Assembly: GCA_965250205.1 (NCBI GenBank)
Contig: CBDFNK010000010.1
Span: 14,601 to 78,600 of the forward strand
Origin: JAHZKN01 sp965250205
Lineage (GTDB): Bacteria; Pseudomonadota; Alphaproteobacteria; Rhizobiales; Hyphomicrobiaceae
Direction of reading: 5' to 3'
DNA length: 64,000 nt
In this document: one piece after another, positions 1 through 8,891 of the stretch
Numbering within the stretch: position 1 is the stretch's first letter
Layout: each line of letters starts with the position of its first letter
The notes under the pieces: generated by a model
Database searches by the model: none
What the model saw: the letters and a program-made list of their open reading frames with translations, nothing else
Told to the model about the DNA's origin: nothing
Translations under genes and position numbers: made by a program

Positions 1-147
1 TCCAGGATCAACATTGAGATAGGGGTCGAGTTTTCTCAACCGCACGGAATACCCGCGCGATTGCAGAAGCGCGCCGAGCGCGGCGGAAGCAAGGCCTTTA
101 CCTAATGAGGAGACCACGCCACCGGTAATGAAGATGTACCGTTGCAT
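1..147 (-). CDS. pyrG: CTP synthase, N-terminal fragment (window edge)
   Basis: The reverse strand opens with MQRYIFITGGVVSSLGKGLA, the near-invariant start of CTP synthase, followed by the LRKLDPYLNVDPG signature. The GGVVSSLGKG loop is the ATP/UTP-binding P-loop-like motif of the synthetase domain. The enzyme aminates UTP to CTP in the cytoplasm using glutamine. Only the first 49 codons are present; the gene continues beyond base 1. It lies downstream of secG on the same strand, the usual alphaproteobacterial order, with a 134-bp gap that could hold its own promoter. Confidence 0.95.
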   Translation of the reverse strand, partial: MQRYIFITGGVVSSLGKGLASAALGALLQSRGYSVRLRKLDPYLNVDPG

Positions 148-281
148 GGGCTTGTAGATTACACAGAGATCGCTTGATTCGAAGCATCAAATTGCGCGCA
201 CCCACAAACTGTGGCCGCCAAGCCATAAAGTGCGGCCGCCAGGGATTAAGATGATGAAGCGTTGAATGCCTTAAGATACGT

Positions 282-647
282 CTATTTCAGCTTATCGAGG
301 ATGCCGCCGGACGGCTCTTCTGCCGGACTTGCAGGTGTAGTTTTATCAGCTGTTGCCGCTTTCTCGGTTGCAGCAGGTGTTGCCGATTTATCAAAAATTG
401 ATTCGTCCGACTGTGTGCGTTGCCCCAATACCGTCAACGCAATGCTGGTAGCAAAAAAGCCAAGCGCCAAACCTGCTGTCACACGGGTGAGAAGGTTGGC
501 CTGGCCGCGTCCGGTGAGAAAACCACCGCCGCCACCACCACCGCTACCGCCAATCCCAAGTGCGCCACCTTCTGACTTTTGCATCAGCACAACGCCAATC
601 ATTGCTGCCGCGATGATCAGGTGAATGACAAGAATTACCGTCGCCAT
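282..647 (-). CDS. secG: preprotein translocase subunit SecG
   Basis: A 121-residue protein with two hydrophobic segments (about residues 1-22 and 52-73) separated by a Gly-rich loop that carries the SecG signature GALGIGGSGGG. SecG is the small accessory subunit of the SecYEG channel in the inner membrane and assists SecA-driven export. The C-terminal 45 residues are a polar, Ala/Thr/Pro-rich tail, common in alphaproteobacterial SecG. Context tpiA-...-secG-pyrG fits this class. The ATG at 647 gives a first membrane segment that starts at residue 2, as expected. Confidence 0.95.
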   Translation of the reverse strand: MATVILVIHLIIAAAMIGVVLMQKSEGGALGIGGSGGGGGGGFLTGRGQANLLTRVTAGLALGFFATSIALTVLGQRTQSDESIFDKSATPAATEKAATADKTTPASPAEEPSGGILDKLK

Positions 648-839
648 GAGGGATCAGCCCTTTGATATGCCCGTGTTAGGGGAAGCCCCTGTTCAGGAGC
701 CCAGTTTCGAGGGAACAAGTGGCGCGTTCTACACCACTTTTGGGTGCTATTGCAAAGGGATGGTGGCAATGAGGACAATACGTCCTAAACGCCTCCTTTG
801 CCCGCCGGGTAGCAGATTGCTCCGCCGCGCCCCGATCGC

Positions 840-1640
840 TCAACGTGTTTTTAGCGAGGGCTGATAGCCTGGATTTTCGGGTGGCGGCACATAGGTATCC
901 AAGCCTCGCCGGATCTTACGCGCTTTGATTTGTCGGGCTTTGGCTTGGCGCGCCTTAGCCCGACTGGTTTTAACATTGCCGGATTTTTTGCCAGATGCCG
1001 TCTTCGGCTGCAAGCGGATGACCTTTGGCAACTTGGCCTGATCGCTGCCCGGCGGGCCCTGAATGGCATTGGCTTTAACGCTAGGCCCAGCTTTTTTTTG
1101 CGGCGCGGACGGCGCCGTTGCCGATGGCACGGGTGGAACAGACTTTGATGTGCCCACTCGGATCTGCCCGCTGGGCTTTGCCCTCAAGACTTGAGCTGGC
1201 GACAGGGCCGGCCTTTTGACAGGCATTGGAACGGCTGAGCGTCTCACCCGTTTCAGCACACCGCGTTGAGTGGTCGCCGCAGGCACCACTTTTGGCTTTG
1301 GCGACTTCACATCCCGCAACGAATGAATAACCACAGCACTGGTCAGCGCCATGCCTTTGCAGCGAAACGCCAATTGCTCTTCAATTTCAAATACACGGGC
1401 CATCTGCTGCGTCTTGAGTTGACCCAGATGCGTCTTGGCCCATTCAGATCCGCGCGCAATCACATCTTCTATGCCCTGATCCAACAGCGTTTGATGTTCG
1501 GTTTTCAGCGCTTCACATGCGGGCTTGTCGAGTGGTTTTGCCTGCGCAGTATGCACGGCCACAAAAACAATCGCCAACGCGAACGCACGACGGTGAACAA
1601 ACCGCAAAACAGCCAGTAGACCGTTCCTCTGGTGCAGCAA
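840..1640 (-). CDS. secreted basic protein of unknown function
   Basis: A 266-residue protein with an apparent signal peptide (basic start, hydrophobic core about residues 18-33, AQA cleavage-like end). The mature N-terminal part (about 35-110) is a compact polar region with two Cys, likely a small folded periplasmic domain. From about residue 115 onward it is disordered and rich in Pro, Ala, Lys and Arg, ending in repeated KARQ/KARK-type basic stretches. I do not recognise the family. It sits between tpiA and secG on their strand but with gaps of 110 and 192 bp, so it may be a separate unit. Similar basic tails occur on other envelope proteins in this window. Confidence 0.7.
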   Translation of the reverse strand: MLHQRNGLLAVLRFVHRRAFALAIVFVAVHTAQAKPLDKPACEALKTEHQTLLDQGIEDVIARGSEWAKTHLGQLKTQQMARVFEIEEQLAFRCKGMALTSAVVIHSLRDVKSPKPKVVPAATTQRGVLKRVRRSAVPMPVKRPALSPAQVLRAKPSGQIRVGTSKSVPPVPSATAPSAPQKKAGPSVKANAIQGPPGSDQAKLPKVIRLQPKTASGKKSGNVKTSRAKARQAKARQIKARKIRRGLDTYVPPPENPGYQPSLKTR

Positions 1641-1750
1641 TGTAAACCGCCCTCCCCCAAAAATGCCCGATAAACAATGGAGATTATGTTTATCCCCTAA
1701 AAGCTCACCTTAAGACGCTGTTTTAGACCAAACACAGGCGATTGTGAGAC

Positions 1751-2530
1751 CTATGATGCGCCGTGGCCATAGGCGGCTGCAATGCCTAAGAAATCAGCAG
1801 CCTTTAAACTGGCACCACCGACCAGGGCCCCATTGACATTGGCAATTGCGAGCAACGTTTTGGCATTGTCCGGCTTTACCGACCCACCATAGAGAATGCG
1901 CATCCCTTGGCCTTCGCCTTGAAAGCGATCAACCAAAGCCGCCCGAATCTCGGCATGAACTTCGCCGACATCGTCCGGCGTTGGCGTTAATCCGGTGCCA
2001 ATGGCCCAAACAGGTTCATAGGCAATAACGGTGTTAGCGGCCGTGGCTCCGTCCGGCACCGAACCAAGGAGCTGACGCTTGACCACATCAAGGGTCATAC
2101 CGGCAGCACGCTCACCTGCGGTTTCACCGATGCAGATCAGGGCCATCAGGTCAGCCCGGCGCGCCGCCTCAGCCTTCGCCCTGACATGGCGGTCCAATTC
2201 GCCATGATCGCTGCGCCGCTCAGAGTGTCCGAGTATCACCGCAGTCGCGCCAGCGTCCTTCAACATCTCAGCTGAAACATCCCCGGTATGGGCACCGTTT
2301 TTGCCGGTATGGCAGTCCTGCCCACCAATCAGAAGGTTGTGATCATGGGTGACTTCACGGAGCACCATCACCATGGTGGCGGGGGGGCAAATCATCACAT
2401 CTGCAGGTCCCGCGCCAGGCTTTGAGATGGCCTCTGCAACCGTAATCGCTTCAGGAAACGCCGCTTTGAGGCCATTCATTTTCCAGTTTCCGGCGACGAG
2501 AGGGCGAATTTGCACTGGGGTATCTGTCAT
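1751..2530 (-). CDS. tpiA: triosephosphate isomerase
   Basis: A 259-residue TIM-barrel protein with the whole catalytic set: Lys17 in AGNWKMNG, His102 in VILGHSERR and Glu172 in AYEPVWAIGTG, followed by the phosphate-binding YGGSVKP loop near the C-terminus. It interconverts dihydroxyacetone phosphate and glyceraldehyde 3-phosphate in glycolysis and gluconeogenesis. Length is normal. The ATG at 2530 lies 10 residues before the first strand. It is divergent from the ppiD-like gene, with a 315-bp shared upstream region. Confidence 0.97.
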   Translation of the reverse strand: MTDTPVQIRPLVAGNWKMNGLKAAFPEAITVAEAISKPGAGPADVMICPPATMVMVLREVTHDHNLLIGGQDCHTGKNGAHTGDVSAEMLKDAGATAVILGHSERRSDHGELDRHVRAKAEAARRADLMALICIGETAGERAAGMTLDVVKRQLLGSVPDGATAANTVIAYEPVWAIGTGLTPTPDDVGEVHAEIRAALVDRFQGEGQGMRILYGGSVKPDNAKTLLAIANVNGALVGGASLKAADFLGIAAAYGHGAS

Positions 2531-2845
2531 TCTAGGTCCTTATAATCTGCCGTGAGCGAGGTGGTCTCGTGTTAACGCAGTCCGCGCTATCGTATATTCC
2601 CATGCCCCATTGACTTGCTTTCGCGCTCAGCCTGGGCTTGATATCATGACAAAATCGACCGGTCAGGTGATCCCTGACCCGACCGACATAGCAACGCTGC
2701 CCTGACGTGCCAACCTGACAGGCTTGGCATTTGGCTAAATCCTGTGGCCAAGTCGTGGTGTCACAGCCAGGGCTTGAGTTTTGTGCCACCTGCGGCACAC
2801 GACCCAAGGCCAGTGCAGCTTAACCAAAAGTGGAAACAAAACACG
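2531..2845. other. intergenic region between divergent tpiA and ppiD-like genes
   Basis: This 315-bp stretch must hold the promoters of both divergent genes. Open frames cross it on both strands, but they have no recognisable motif and no supported start. The in-frame extension of the ppiD-like gene upstream of 2846 lacks the expected N-terminal anchor character. I see no convincing promoter pair, riboswitch or repeat. Confidence 0.4.
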
Positions 2846-4741
2846 ATGCTTGATGCCCTAAGACGCAGCACCGGCGGCTGGATCGCAAAAACGCTCCTCT
2901 TTTTGTTGATGTTCAGCTTTGCCATCTGGGGCGTTGGTGACATGTTCGTGAACTTTGGCCGTGGTTCTGTTGCCAAAGTCGGTGACCACGATATCTCAGT
3001 TGAAGAGTATCAGCGCGCAGAACAAATCGCACTTACCAATATTTCTCAACAAGCAGGTAAACGCATCACCAGCGAACAGGCGCGCGCTGCCGGTGTTCCG
3101 GCGCAAGTGTTGCGCGGCATCGTCGGACAGACAGCGCTCAAGTCTCAGGCTAAAAAACTCGGCCTCGACCTTGCACCTGAAGATGTTGTCAAGTTGATCA
3201 AATCAGATCCAGACTTTGAAGGCCCAGACGGTAAGTTTTCAAAGATTGGCTTTCAAAGCTTCCTGCAACAAAACGGCCTATCTGAAGCAGGCTATGTTGC
3301 CATTCGCCGCAATGATGAGTTGCGCCAACAAATTACCGGTGCATTGCGATCATCTGTGGCGGTTCCGCCTGCACAAATCGAAGCCGAGCATGCCTACCGC
3401 AAAGAAAAGCGTACCGTTGAGCATGTTAAGATCGACGTCAATGCGAAGATTGAGGTTCCTGAACCTGAAGAAGAAAAATTGAAAGCGTACTTTGAGGCCA
3501 ACAAAGCCGGATTTAAAACACCTGAGTATCGCAAGTTCGATGCGCTAACGTTGACCCTTGAAGATGTCAAAAAAGGCATCACAATTGCTGAAGCTGATAT
3601 CAAGCGCAGCTATGAAGACAACAAAGAACAGTTCGACAAAGCTGAGAAACGCAGCATCCAGCAGATGGTCTTCAAGACCAAAGATGAGGCTGAAAAGGCG
3701 CGCAAAGAAATCGAGGAGAAGGGCTTTTTAAAGGTTGCAGAAGAACGCAGCCTCAAAGAAAGCGACGTCTCGCTCGGCATGATCGCCGAAAAGCAGATCT
3801 TCGACAAAGCTGTTGCCGCAGCGGCGTTCAAAGTTGAACGTGACGCTCTCTCAGACGTGATTGATGGAAAATTCGGACCCGTCCTGCTGCGCGTCATTGA
3901 AATTCAAAAAGGTGAAAAAAGCACCTTTGATGGCGTCAAAGACAAGATCAATGAGCAATTGGCAACGGAACAGGCACGCATTGAAATCCAAGAACGCTAC
4001 GACCTTGTTGCAGAAGCACGCAACGCAGGGAAAACACTAAAAGAAATTGCTGACGAGCAAAAACTCACCTTCCATATTGCTGAGGCCGGCAATGCCGACA
4101 ACAAAACACCCGACGACAAAGCTGCAATTGATCATCCCGACTCTGCAGAAATGCTTGCTTCGATTTTTGCAGCCGAGCCCGGTTATGACAACGAAGCCAT
4201 CGAGCTGACGACGTCAGAAGGTTATGCCTGGTACAACGTCCTCGACGTTGTGGGGCCCAAACAAAAATCTTATGACGAAGTCAAAGATGAAGTGAAAACA
4301 GCCTACCAGGAGAAACAAAAAACACGGCTCCTGAAGGAATTTGCAGATAGCCTGATGGAGCGCCTCAACAACGGCGAAGCTTTCGAAAAAGTGGCCAAAG
4401 ATGCGGGCTCCGAGCCTGAAAAAACGGATCCAGCCATCACCCGTGCCATTCAGCCGATGGGACTGACGAAGGAAGCCGTTGCACTTGCCTTTACGCTTGC
4501 TAAGGGAGGGGCTGCCTCATCTGAGTCCTCCGACCGGGCATCCCGCACGGTCTTCCAAGTGGTCGACATTACACCAGCACCCACCTTGAAAGACAAAGAG
4601 AAAGACGCGTTAAAATTAGAATTGCAAAAAGTGCTGCGGGAAGACTACCTAACGACCTATGTCACAGCTTTGCAGGAAAAAATCGGTATCCAAATCAACC
4701 AGGCAGAATTTGATCGCGTCACCGGCGCAACGCCACAGTAG
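2846..4741 (+). CDS. ppiD: PpiD-like periplasmic folding chaperone / peptidyl-prolyl isomerase (SurA_N family)
   Basis: A 631-residue protein starting MLDALRRSTGGWIAKTLLFL: a short cytoplasmic start and one membrane anchor (about residues 13-33), the typical PpiD topology. Residues about 40-165 match the SurA-type N-terminal chaperone fold, the centre (about 240-370) corresponds to a PpiC-type parvulin domain, and the rest is a Lys/Glu-rich helical region. It would help outer-membrane and secreted proteins fold after Sec export. The ATG at 2846 is preferred to an in-frame start 34 codons upstream because it puts the anchor at the terminus. trpE starts 15 bp after its stop, so the two are probably co-transcribed, an arrangement common in Hyphomicrobiales. 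Confidence 0.9.
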   Translation: MLDALRRSTGGWIAKTLLFLLMFSFAIWGVGDMFVNFGRGSVAKVGDHDISVEEYQRAEQIALTNISQQAGKRITSEQARAAGVPAQVLRGIVGQTALKSQAKKLGLDLAPEDVVKLIKSDPDFEGPDGKFSKIGFQSFLQQNGLSEAGYVAIRRNDELRQQITGALRSSVAVPPAQIEAEHAYRKEKRTVEHVKIDVNAKIEVPEPEEEKLKAYFEANKAGFKTPEYRKFDALTLTLEDVKKGITIAEADIKRSYEDNKEQFDKAEKRSIQQMVFKTKDEAEKARKEIEEKGFLKVAEERSLKESDVSLGMIAEKQIFDKAVAAAAFKVERDALSDVIDGKFGPVLLRVIEIQKGEKSTFDGVKDKINEQLATEQARIEIQERYDLVAEARNAGKTLKEIADEQKLTFHIAEAGNADNKTPDDKAAIDHPDSAEMLASIFAAEPGYDNEAIELTTSEGYAWYNVLDVVGPKQKSYDEVKDEVKTAYQEKQKTRLLKEFADSLMERLNNGEAFEKVAKDAGSEPEKTDPAITRAIQPMGLTKEAVALAFTLAKGGAASSESSDRASRTVFQVVDITPAPTLKDKEKDALKLELQKVLREDYLTTYVTALQEKIGIQINQAEFDRVTGATPQ

Positions 4742-4756
4742 CGGAAGTTTGACCCC

Positions 4757-6301
4757 GTGAGCGCGCAAAAACCTCAGCCCAACGCCATTGAAGTCCTGCC
4801 CGACTTTGATGACTTCAAAGCAACTTATCAGGCAGGCACACCGCAGGCAGTATGGACGCGCTGCATTGCCGATCTCGAAACGCCGGTCTCTGCTTACCTC
4901 AAGCTTGCAGCAGATCGTGCGATGAGCTTTTTGCTTGAATCCGTGGAAGGTGGTGCAACCCGCGGGCGTTATTCCGTGATCGGCTTGGATCCAGATGTCA
5001 TTTGGCGGGCCAATGGCAACCAAGCCGAGATCAATCGGACACCGCAAGCCGACGCGCACGCGTTTAGTCCTGACAGCCAACCGACACTAACATCGCTACG
5101 CGCGCTGCTTGCCCAATCGCGCCTCAACCTGCCAGACGCCCTGCCACCGATGGGCGCAGGTGTGTTTGGCTATATGGGCTATGACACCGTTCGCCTGATC
5201 GAAGATCTGCCCAACAAGCCGGACGATACATTGGATGTACCTGATGCCATTTTGATGCGTCCTGAGGTGATGATCATCTTCGACGCCGTTAAAGATGAAA
5301 TGAGCATCGTGACGCCCGTGCGCCCAAGTGAGGACACGACAGCCGAACACGCCTATGAGACGGCGTGCAACCGCCTAAGCGCTATCATTGCGCGCCTTGA
5401 AGGTCCCCGCCCGCAAGAGCGCGCGCCAACCCAGGCGACGACGACAGCATCGAAAAAAAGCACGCCAGCCTCCAATACCAGCCCCAGCGCCTACAAACGC
5501 ATGGTTGAAAAAGCCAAAGACTACATTCGCGCCGGTGATATTTTTCAAGTCGTGCTCTCGCAACGCTTTTCAACGCCGTTTGCTTTGCCCCCGTTTGCGC
5601 TTTACCGCGCACTGCGCCGCCTCAACCCATCGCCTTTTCTCTTCCACCTCGACTTCGGTGACTTCGCCCTTGTTGGTTCGTCACCAGAAATCCTGGTTCG
5701 GGTCCGCGATGGCGAAGTGACGATCAGACCGATTGCAGGGACCGCACCGCGCGGCACCACAACAATCGAAGACAAACAACTTGCCGACAAGCTGCTTGCT
5801 GATCCCAAAGAGCGCTCCGAGCATTTGATGCTGCTTGATCTGGGTCGCAATGATGTCGGTCGCGTTGCTGAACTTGACACCGTGACGGTGACAGATCAGT
5901 TCACAATTGAGCGCTACAGCCACGTCATGCACATTGTCTCCAACGTCATTGGAAAACTGGCAGCGTCCCACGACAGCGTCAGCGCCTTGATGGCAGGCTT
6001 TCCAGCAGGTACGGTGTCAGGCGCGCCAAAAGTGCGCGCCATGGAAATCATCGATGAACTTGAGAACGCCAAACGGGGACCCTATGCGGGCTGTGTTGGC
6101 TATTTCACAGCTGATGGTGAAATGGATACCTGTATTGTGCTGCGCACCGGTATCGTCAAAAACGATATGCTTTACGTTCAAGCGGGCGCCGGGATTGTCT
6201 ACGATTCGGTACCAGAAAATGAACAGCTGGAATGCATCAACAAATCTCAAGCCGTGTTACGCGCCGCCGAAGATGCGCTGCGCGGTGCCAGGCAGGGTTA
6301 G
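4757..6301 (+). CDS. trpE: anthranilate synthase component I
   Basis: A 514-residue chorismate-binding enzyme. The N-terminal domain carries the LLES tryptophan-feedback motif (SFLLESVEGG), and the C-terminal half has the catalytic stretches GDIFQVVLSQRF, PIAGTAPRG, DLGRNDVGRV, FPAGTVSGAPKVRAM and GPYAGCVGYF. It forms anthranilate from chorismate with the TrpG amidotransferase. The start is a GTG 15 bp after the upstream gene, and no later Met is early enough. No leader peptide or attenuator is visible upstream. Its TAG stop is also the left end of a dispersed repeat, which separates trpE from sixA and trpG. Confidence 0.96.
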   Translation: MSAQKPQPNAIEVLPDFDDFKATYQAGTPQAVWTRCIADLETPVSAYLKLAADRAMSFLLESVEGGATRGRYSVIGLDPDVIWRANGNQAEINRTPQADAHAFSPDSQPTLTSLRALLAQSRLNLPDALPPMGAGVFGYMGYDTVRLIEDLPNKPDDTLDVPDAILMRPEVMIIFDAVKDEMSIVTPVRPSEDTTAEHAYETACNRLSAIIARLEGPRPQERAPTQATTTASKKSTPASNTSPSAYKRMVEKAKDYIRAGDIFQVVLSQRFSTPFALPPFALYRALRRLNPSPFLFHLDFGDFALVGSSPEILVRVRDGEVTIRPIAGTAPRGTTTIEDKQLADKLLADPKERSEHLMLLDLGRNDVGRVAELDTVTVTDQFTIERYSHVMHIVSNVIGKLAASHDSVSALMAGFPAGTVSGAPKVRAMEIIDELENAKRGPYAGCVGYFTADGEMDTCIVLRTGIVKNDMLYVQAGAGIVYDSVPENEQLECINKSQAVLRAAEDALRGARQG

Positions 6302-6460
6302 ATCGGCCTTGTGAAAAGTTGGCTTCGACTTTGAGCAGATAAGTTGATCGCCAATCATGGGATAGAGCCATGGAATAAAGCAGAGCGTTGAGATAGAGTT
6401 ATGGAATAGAGCGTCGCGCAAATAGCTTCAGAGTGCACAACAAAAGGCGCGACGCTGTAG
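6299..6460 (+). repeat. composite dispersed element, copy A
   Basis: About 160 bp filling most of the trpE-sixA gap. The order is: hairpin 1 (TAGATC... to GTTGATC), degenerate 13-bp direct repeats related to AGTCTTAGGATAG, then hairpin 2 (AGAGCGTCGCGC ... GCGCGACGCTGTAG). It begins on the TAG stop of trpE and ends at another TAG. The same architecture recurs at 31510-31667 and 54451-54594 (inverted) and at 49089-49229 (same orientation). The 13-bp array is the most degenerate of the four. Confidence 0.85.
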
Positions 6461-6512
6461 GCCACATCATGCATCGCACATTTCTTATTGTCATCCGAAG
6501 TGACGGTCCCAC

Positions 6513-7034
6513 ATGTTGACACTGACCCTGTTGCGCCACGCCAAATCAGACTGGAACCAGGACTCGTTGGATGATTTTGATCGCCCGTTGGCCACACGCG
6601 GCCTCAAGGCAGCCCCGGTCATCGGTCGTGAACTCAAAAAACGCGGGCCGGCTATCGATCTGGTTTTATGTTCACCAGCCAAACGCACATCCGAAACACT
6701 TGATCTGGTGTTAAGTGAACTGACCCCGGTCACACCTGACATTCAGTATATTGAGGGCCTCTATCACGCGCCACCTGAGCACCTTTGGAAGCACGTCATG
6801 AATCGGGCGGCCTCAGCGCTGCATGTGCTGGTGGTTGCTCACAACCCCGGCCTTCACCTCCTCGCCATGGCGCTCGCACAACGCGACAGCAACCTGGACG
6901 ATCTTGCTGCCCTGGCTGCCAAGTTCCCCACCGCCGCCTTCGCTCAGTTTACCTTCGCTGGCGATACCTGGGCGGATATTGTCACCGGTTCAGGCCAACT
7001 CACCCACTTCGTCACCCCACACAGCTTAAGCTAA
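6513..7034 (+). CDS. sixA: SixA-type histidine phosphatase
   Basis: A 173-residue member of the histidine phosphatase (phosphoglycerate-mutase-like) superfamily. The catalytic RHA motif is at Arg8-His9 in LLRHAKSDW; the partner motif is SPAKRTSET, and the second His is in VVAHNPGLH. SixA proteins remove phosphate from phospho-histidine, classically on phosphotransfer domains, but the target here is unknown. It lies between trpE and trpG on their strand and is likely transcribed with trpG. No signal peptide is present, so it is cytoplasmic. Confidence 0.88.
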   Translation: MLTLTLLRHAKSDWNQDSLDDFDRPLATRGLKAAPVIGRELKKRGPAIDLVLCSPAKRTSETLDLVLSELTPVTPDIQYIEGLYHAPPEHLWKHVMNRAASALHVLVVAHNPGLHLLAMALAQRDSNLDDLAALAAKFPTAAFAQFTFAGDTWADIVTGSGQLTHFVTPHSLS

Positions 7035-7082
7035 TCACTGATAAACTTGACGCCGCCGCGCCCACTTCCTACACCAAAGCCC

Positions 7083-7697
7083 ATGCTCATCCTGATCGAT
7101 AATTACGATAGTTTCACCTATAACCTGGTTCACTATATCGGTGAGTTAGGCGCACACTGTCTTGTCGTGCGCAATGACAAAATCTCAGCTGAGGAAGTGC
7201 TTGAGAAAAAGCCTCAAGCCATCGTCCTGTCGCCGGGACCATGCACACCCAATGAAGCCGGCGTCTGCCTCGATCTCGTCAAAGCCGTCGATGGCAACAT
7301 CCCAATCCTGGGTGTGTGCCTCGGCCATCAAGCCATTGGCCAGTCCTATGGCGGCACCATCATCCGCGCCGATGAACCGATGCACGGCAAACTTTCAACC
7401 ATCACGCATTCTGACACCGGTGTCTTTGCAGGTCTTGAACCCACATTTGAGGTGACCCGCTACCACTCGCTGATTATTGAGCGCGCCACCATTCCAAGTT
7501 GCCTTGAGATCACTGCGGAGACAGAAGACGGTATTATCATGGGCGTGCAACACAAAGACGTGCCGGTCCATGGTGTGCAGTTCCATCCCGAAAGCATCGC
7601 GTCTGAAAACGGCCATCTCATTTTGGCGAACTTCTTAAAAATTGCTGGCTACAAACCAAAACCGGTCGACAAAAAACGCCCCTTAAAAGCAGCGTGA
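7083..7697 (+). CDS. trpG: anthranilate synthase component II (glutamine amidotransferase)
   Basis: A 204-residue class I glutamine amidotransferase. The start MLILIDNYDSFTYNL is the family signature. The nucleophile is Cys79 in LGVCLGHQAIG, and the His-Glu pair lies in VQFHPESIAS. The SPGPCTPNEAG loop is typical of TrpG/PabA, so the subunit may also serve PabB. An upstream in-frame start exists, but the ATG at 7083 gives the conserved terminus. trpD begins 7 bp after its stop, indicating translational coupling. Confidence 0.96.
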   Translation: MLILIDNYDSFTYNLVHYIGELGAHCLVVRNDKISAEEVLEKKPQAIVLSPGPCTPNEAGVCLDLVKAVDGNIPILGVCLGHQAIGQSYGGTIIRADEPMHGKLSTITHSDTGVFAGLEPTFEVTRYHSLIIERATIPSCLEITAETEDGIIMGVQHKDVPVHGVQFHPESIASENGHLILANFLKIAGYKPKPVDKKRPLKAA

Positions 7698-7704
7698 ACC
7701 CAAA

Positions 7705-8739
7705 ATGGCTGATGCATTGATCGCCTCCATTCTCAAAAGAGTTGCCGTAGGCGACACCCTCAACGAAGTGGAGATGTGCACCGCAATTGCGGCAATGACC
7801 GAAGGTAGCGCGACGCCACCGCAAATGGCTGCATTTCTCATGGGGCTAGCGGTGCGTGGTGAAACGGTGTTTGAAATCTCTGGCGCTGCCCGTTTGCTGC
7901 GCGAAAAGATGACACCGCTTGCAGTATCCTTAAACCTTGATCCGATAGATATCGTGGGCACGGGCGGTGACGGGCATGCAACCTATAACGTCTCAACGTG
8001 TGCCGCCTTTGTTGCAGCCGGTGCCGGCCTCAAAGTCGCCAAGCATGGCAACCGATCTGTCTCATCACGCTCCGGCGCCTCCGACGTCTTAACAGCACTC
8101 GGGGTCAACGTTGAGGCGCCACTTGATGTTGTAGCCCGCGCGCTTGAGGAAATTGGCATTGCCTTTTTGTGGGCACCCAAACATCACCCGGCAATGAAAA
8201 CCTGGGCACCCATTCGCGCACAGCTTGGCGTGCGCACGGTGTTTAACTTACTCGGGCCTTTGTGTAATCCTGCCAGTGTAAAACGCCATGTCATTGGGGT
8301 TTTTGATCACCGATGGGTTGAACCTATTGCTGATGTTCTCAAAGCGCTCGGCTCCACGCATGCCTGGGTCGTGCATGGCTATGACGGCATGGATGAACTG
8401 ACCACCACCGGGCCAACGTTGGTTGCCGAACTGCGCAACGGAAACGTTTCCGTGTTCGACGTCAGCCCGGAAGATGCCGGTCTAAAATGCGCCTCTCTTG
8501 ATGACCTCAAAGGTGGTGACGCTGAAGAAAATGCAGCAGCCCTACGCGATGTTCTTGCAGGTAAACCGAGTGCCTATCGCGACATCGTTTGCCTCAACGC
8601 TGCAGCAGCGTTGGTCGTCCACGATCGCGCAGCCAATCTGTCAGACGGCGTCAAACGTGCCGAAACCGCAATTGATAGTGGTCGGGCCGAAAAAACATTG
8701 AATGATTTAATTGCCATCAGCAATGGCACCACCGCCTAG
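7705..8739 (+). CDS. trpD: anthranilate phosphoribosyltransferase
   Basis: A 344-residue enzyme with the PRPP-binding loop VGTGGDG, the KHGNRSVSS motif and the substrate-binding stretch NLLGPLCNPA. It joins phosphoribose to anthranilate in tryptophan synthesis. It follows trpG by 7 bp. Its TAG stop lies in CTAGAGCGTCGCGCC, the hairpin-2 end of the dispersed element, and a terminator-like stem spans the stop. trpC follows only after an inverted gene and a 650-bp gap, so the trp operon is interrupted here. Confidence 0.96.
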   Translation: MADALIASILKRVAVGDTLNEVEMCTAIAAMTEGSATPPQMAAFLMGLAVRGETVFEISGAARLLREKMTPLAVSLNLDPIDIVGTGGDGHATYNVSTCAAFVAAGAGLKVAKHGNRSVSSRSGASDVLTALGVNVEAPLDVVARALEEIGIAFLWAPKHHPAMKTWAPIRAQLGVRTVFNLLGPLCNPASVKRHVIGVFDHRWVEPIADVLKALGSTHAWVVHGYDGMDELTTTGPTLVAELRNGNVSVFDVSPEDAGLKCASLDDLKGGDAEENAAALRDVLAGKPSAYRDIVCLNAAAALVVHDRAANLSDGVKRAETAIDSGRAEKTLNDLIAISNGTTA

Positions 8740-8772
8740 AGCGTCGCGCCAAAAGCGTGCGCGGTGGTTTTT
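8729..8772 (+). terminator. probable intrinsic terminator overlapping the end of trpD
   Basis: The stem CCACCGC (8729-8735) pairs with GCGGTGG (8761-8767) and is followed by TTTTT. The loop contains the TAGAGCGTCGCGCC piece of the dispersed element, which can itself fold (GCGC/GCGT arms). The 5' arm lies inside the last trpD codons, so the element fragment has become part of the terminator. Confidence 0.6.
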
Positions 8773-8785
8773 GGAGTGGCCGTGC

Positions 8786-8842
8786 CAACACTGCGCAAGC
8801 GTGTGTTGGGGCAAGCGTGTGTTGGAGCAAGCGTGTGTTGGG
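8786..8842. repeat. palindrome plus three tandem 16-bp units
   Basis: The palindrome CCAACACTGCGCAAGC...TGTGTTGG is followed in register by three 16-bp direct copies of GCAAGCGTGTGTTGGG starting at 8795, 8811 and 8827. A near-identical palindrome occurs at 40995-41021 in the opposite orientation, so this is a second dispersed family whose right half has been tandemly duplicated here. Confidence 0.75.
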
Positions 8843-8891
8843 TCATGTTAGGAAAGACGGCACCGGCGATCAAAAAGATTAAGCGGGCTAG

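Noticed and set aside
2532..2807. Reverse-strand 91-codon frame upstream of tpiA
   Set aside because: Cys-rich but without family motif; it overlaps the promoter region of the ppiD-like gene and has no convincing start.
4741..4757. trp leader peptide and attenuator before trpE
   Set aside because: Only 15 bp separate the upstream gene from trpE, so there is no room for a leader.
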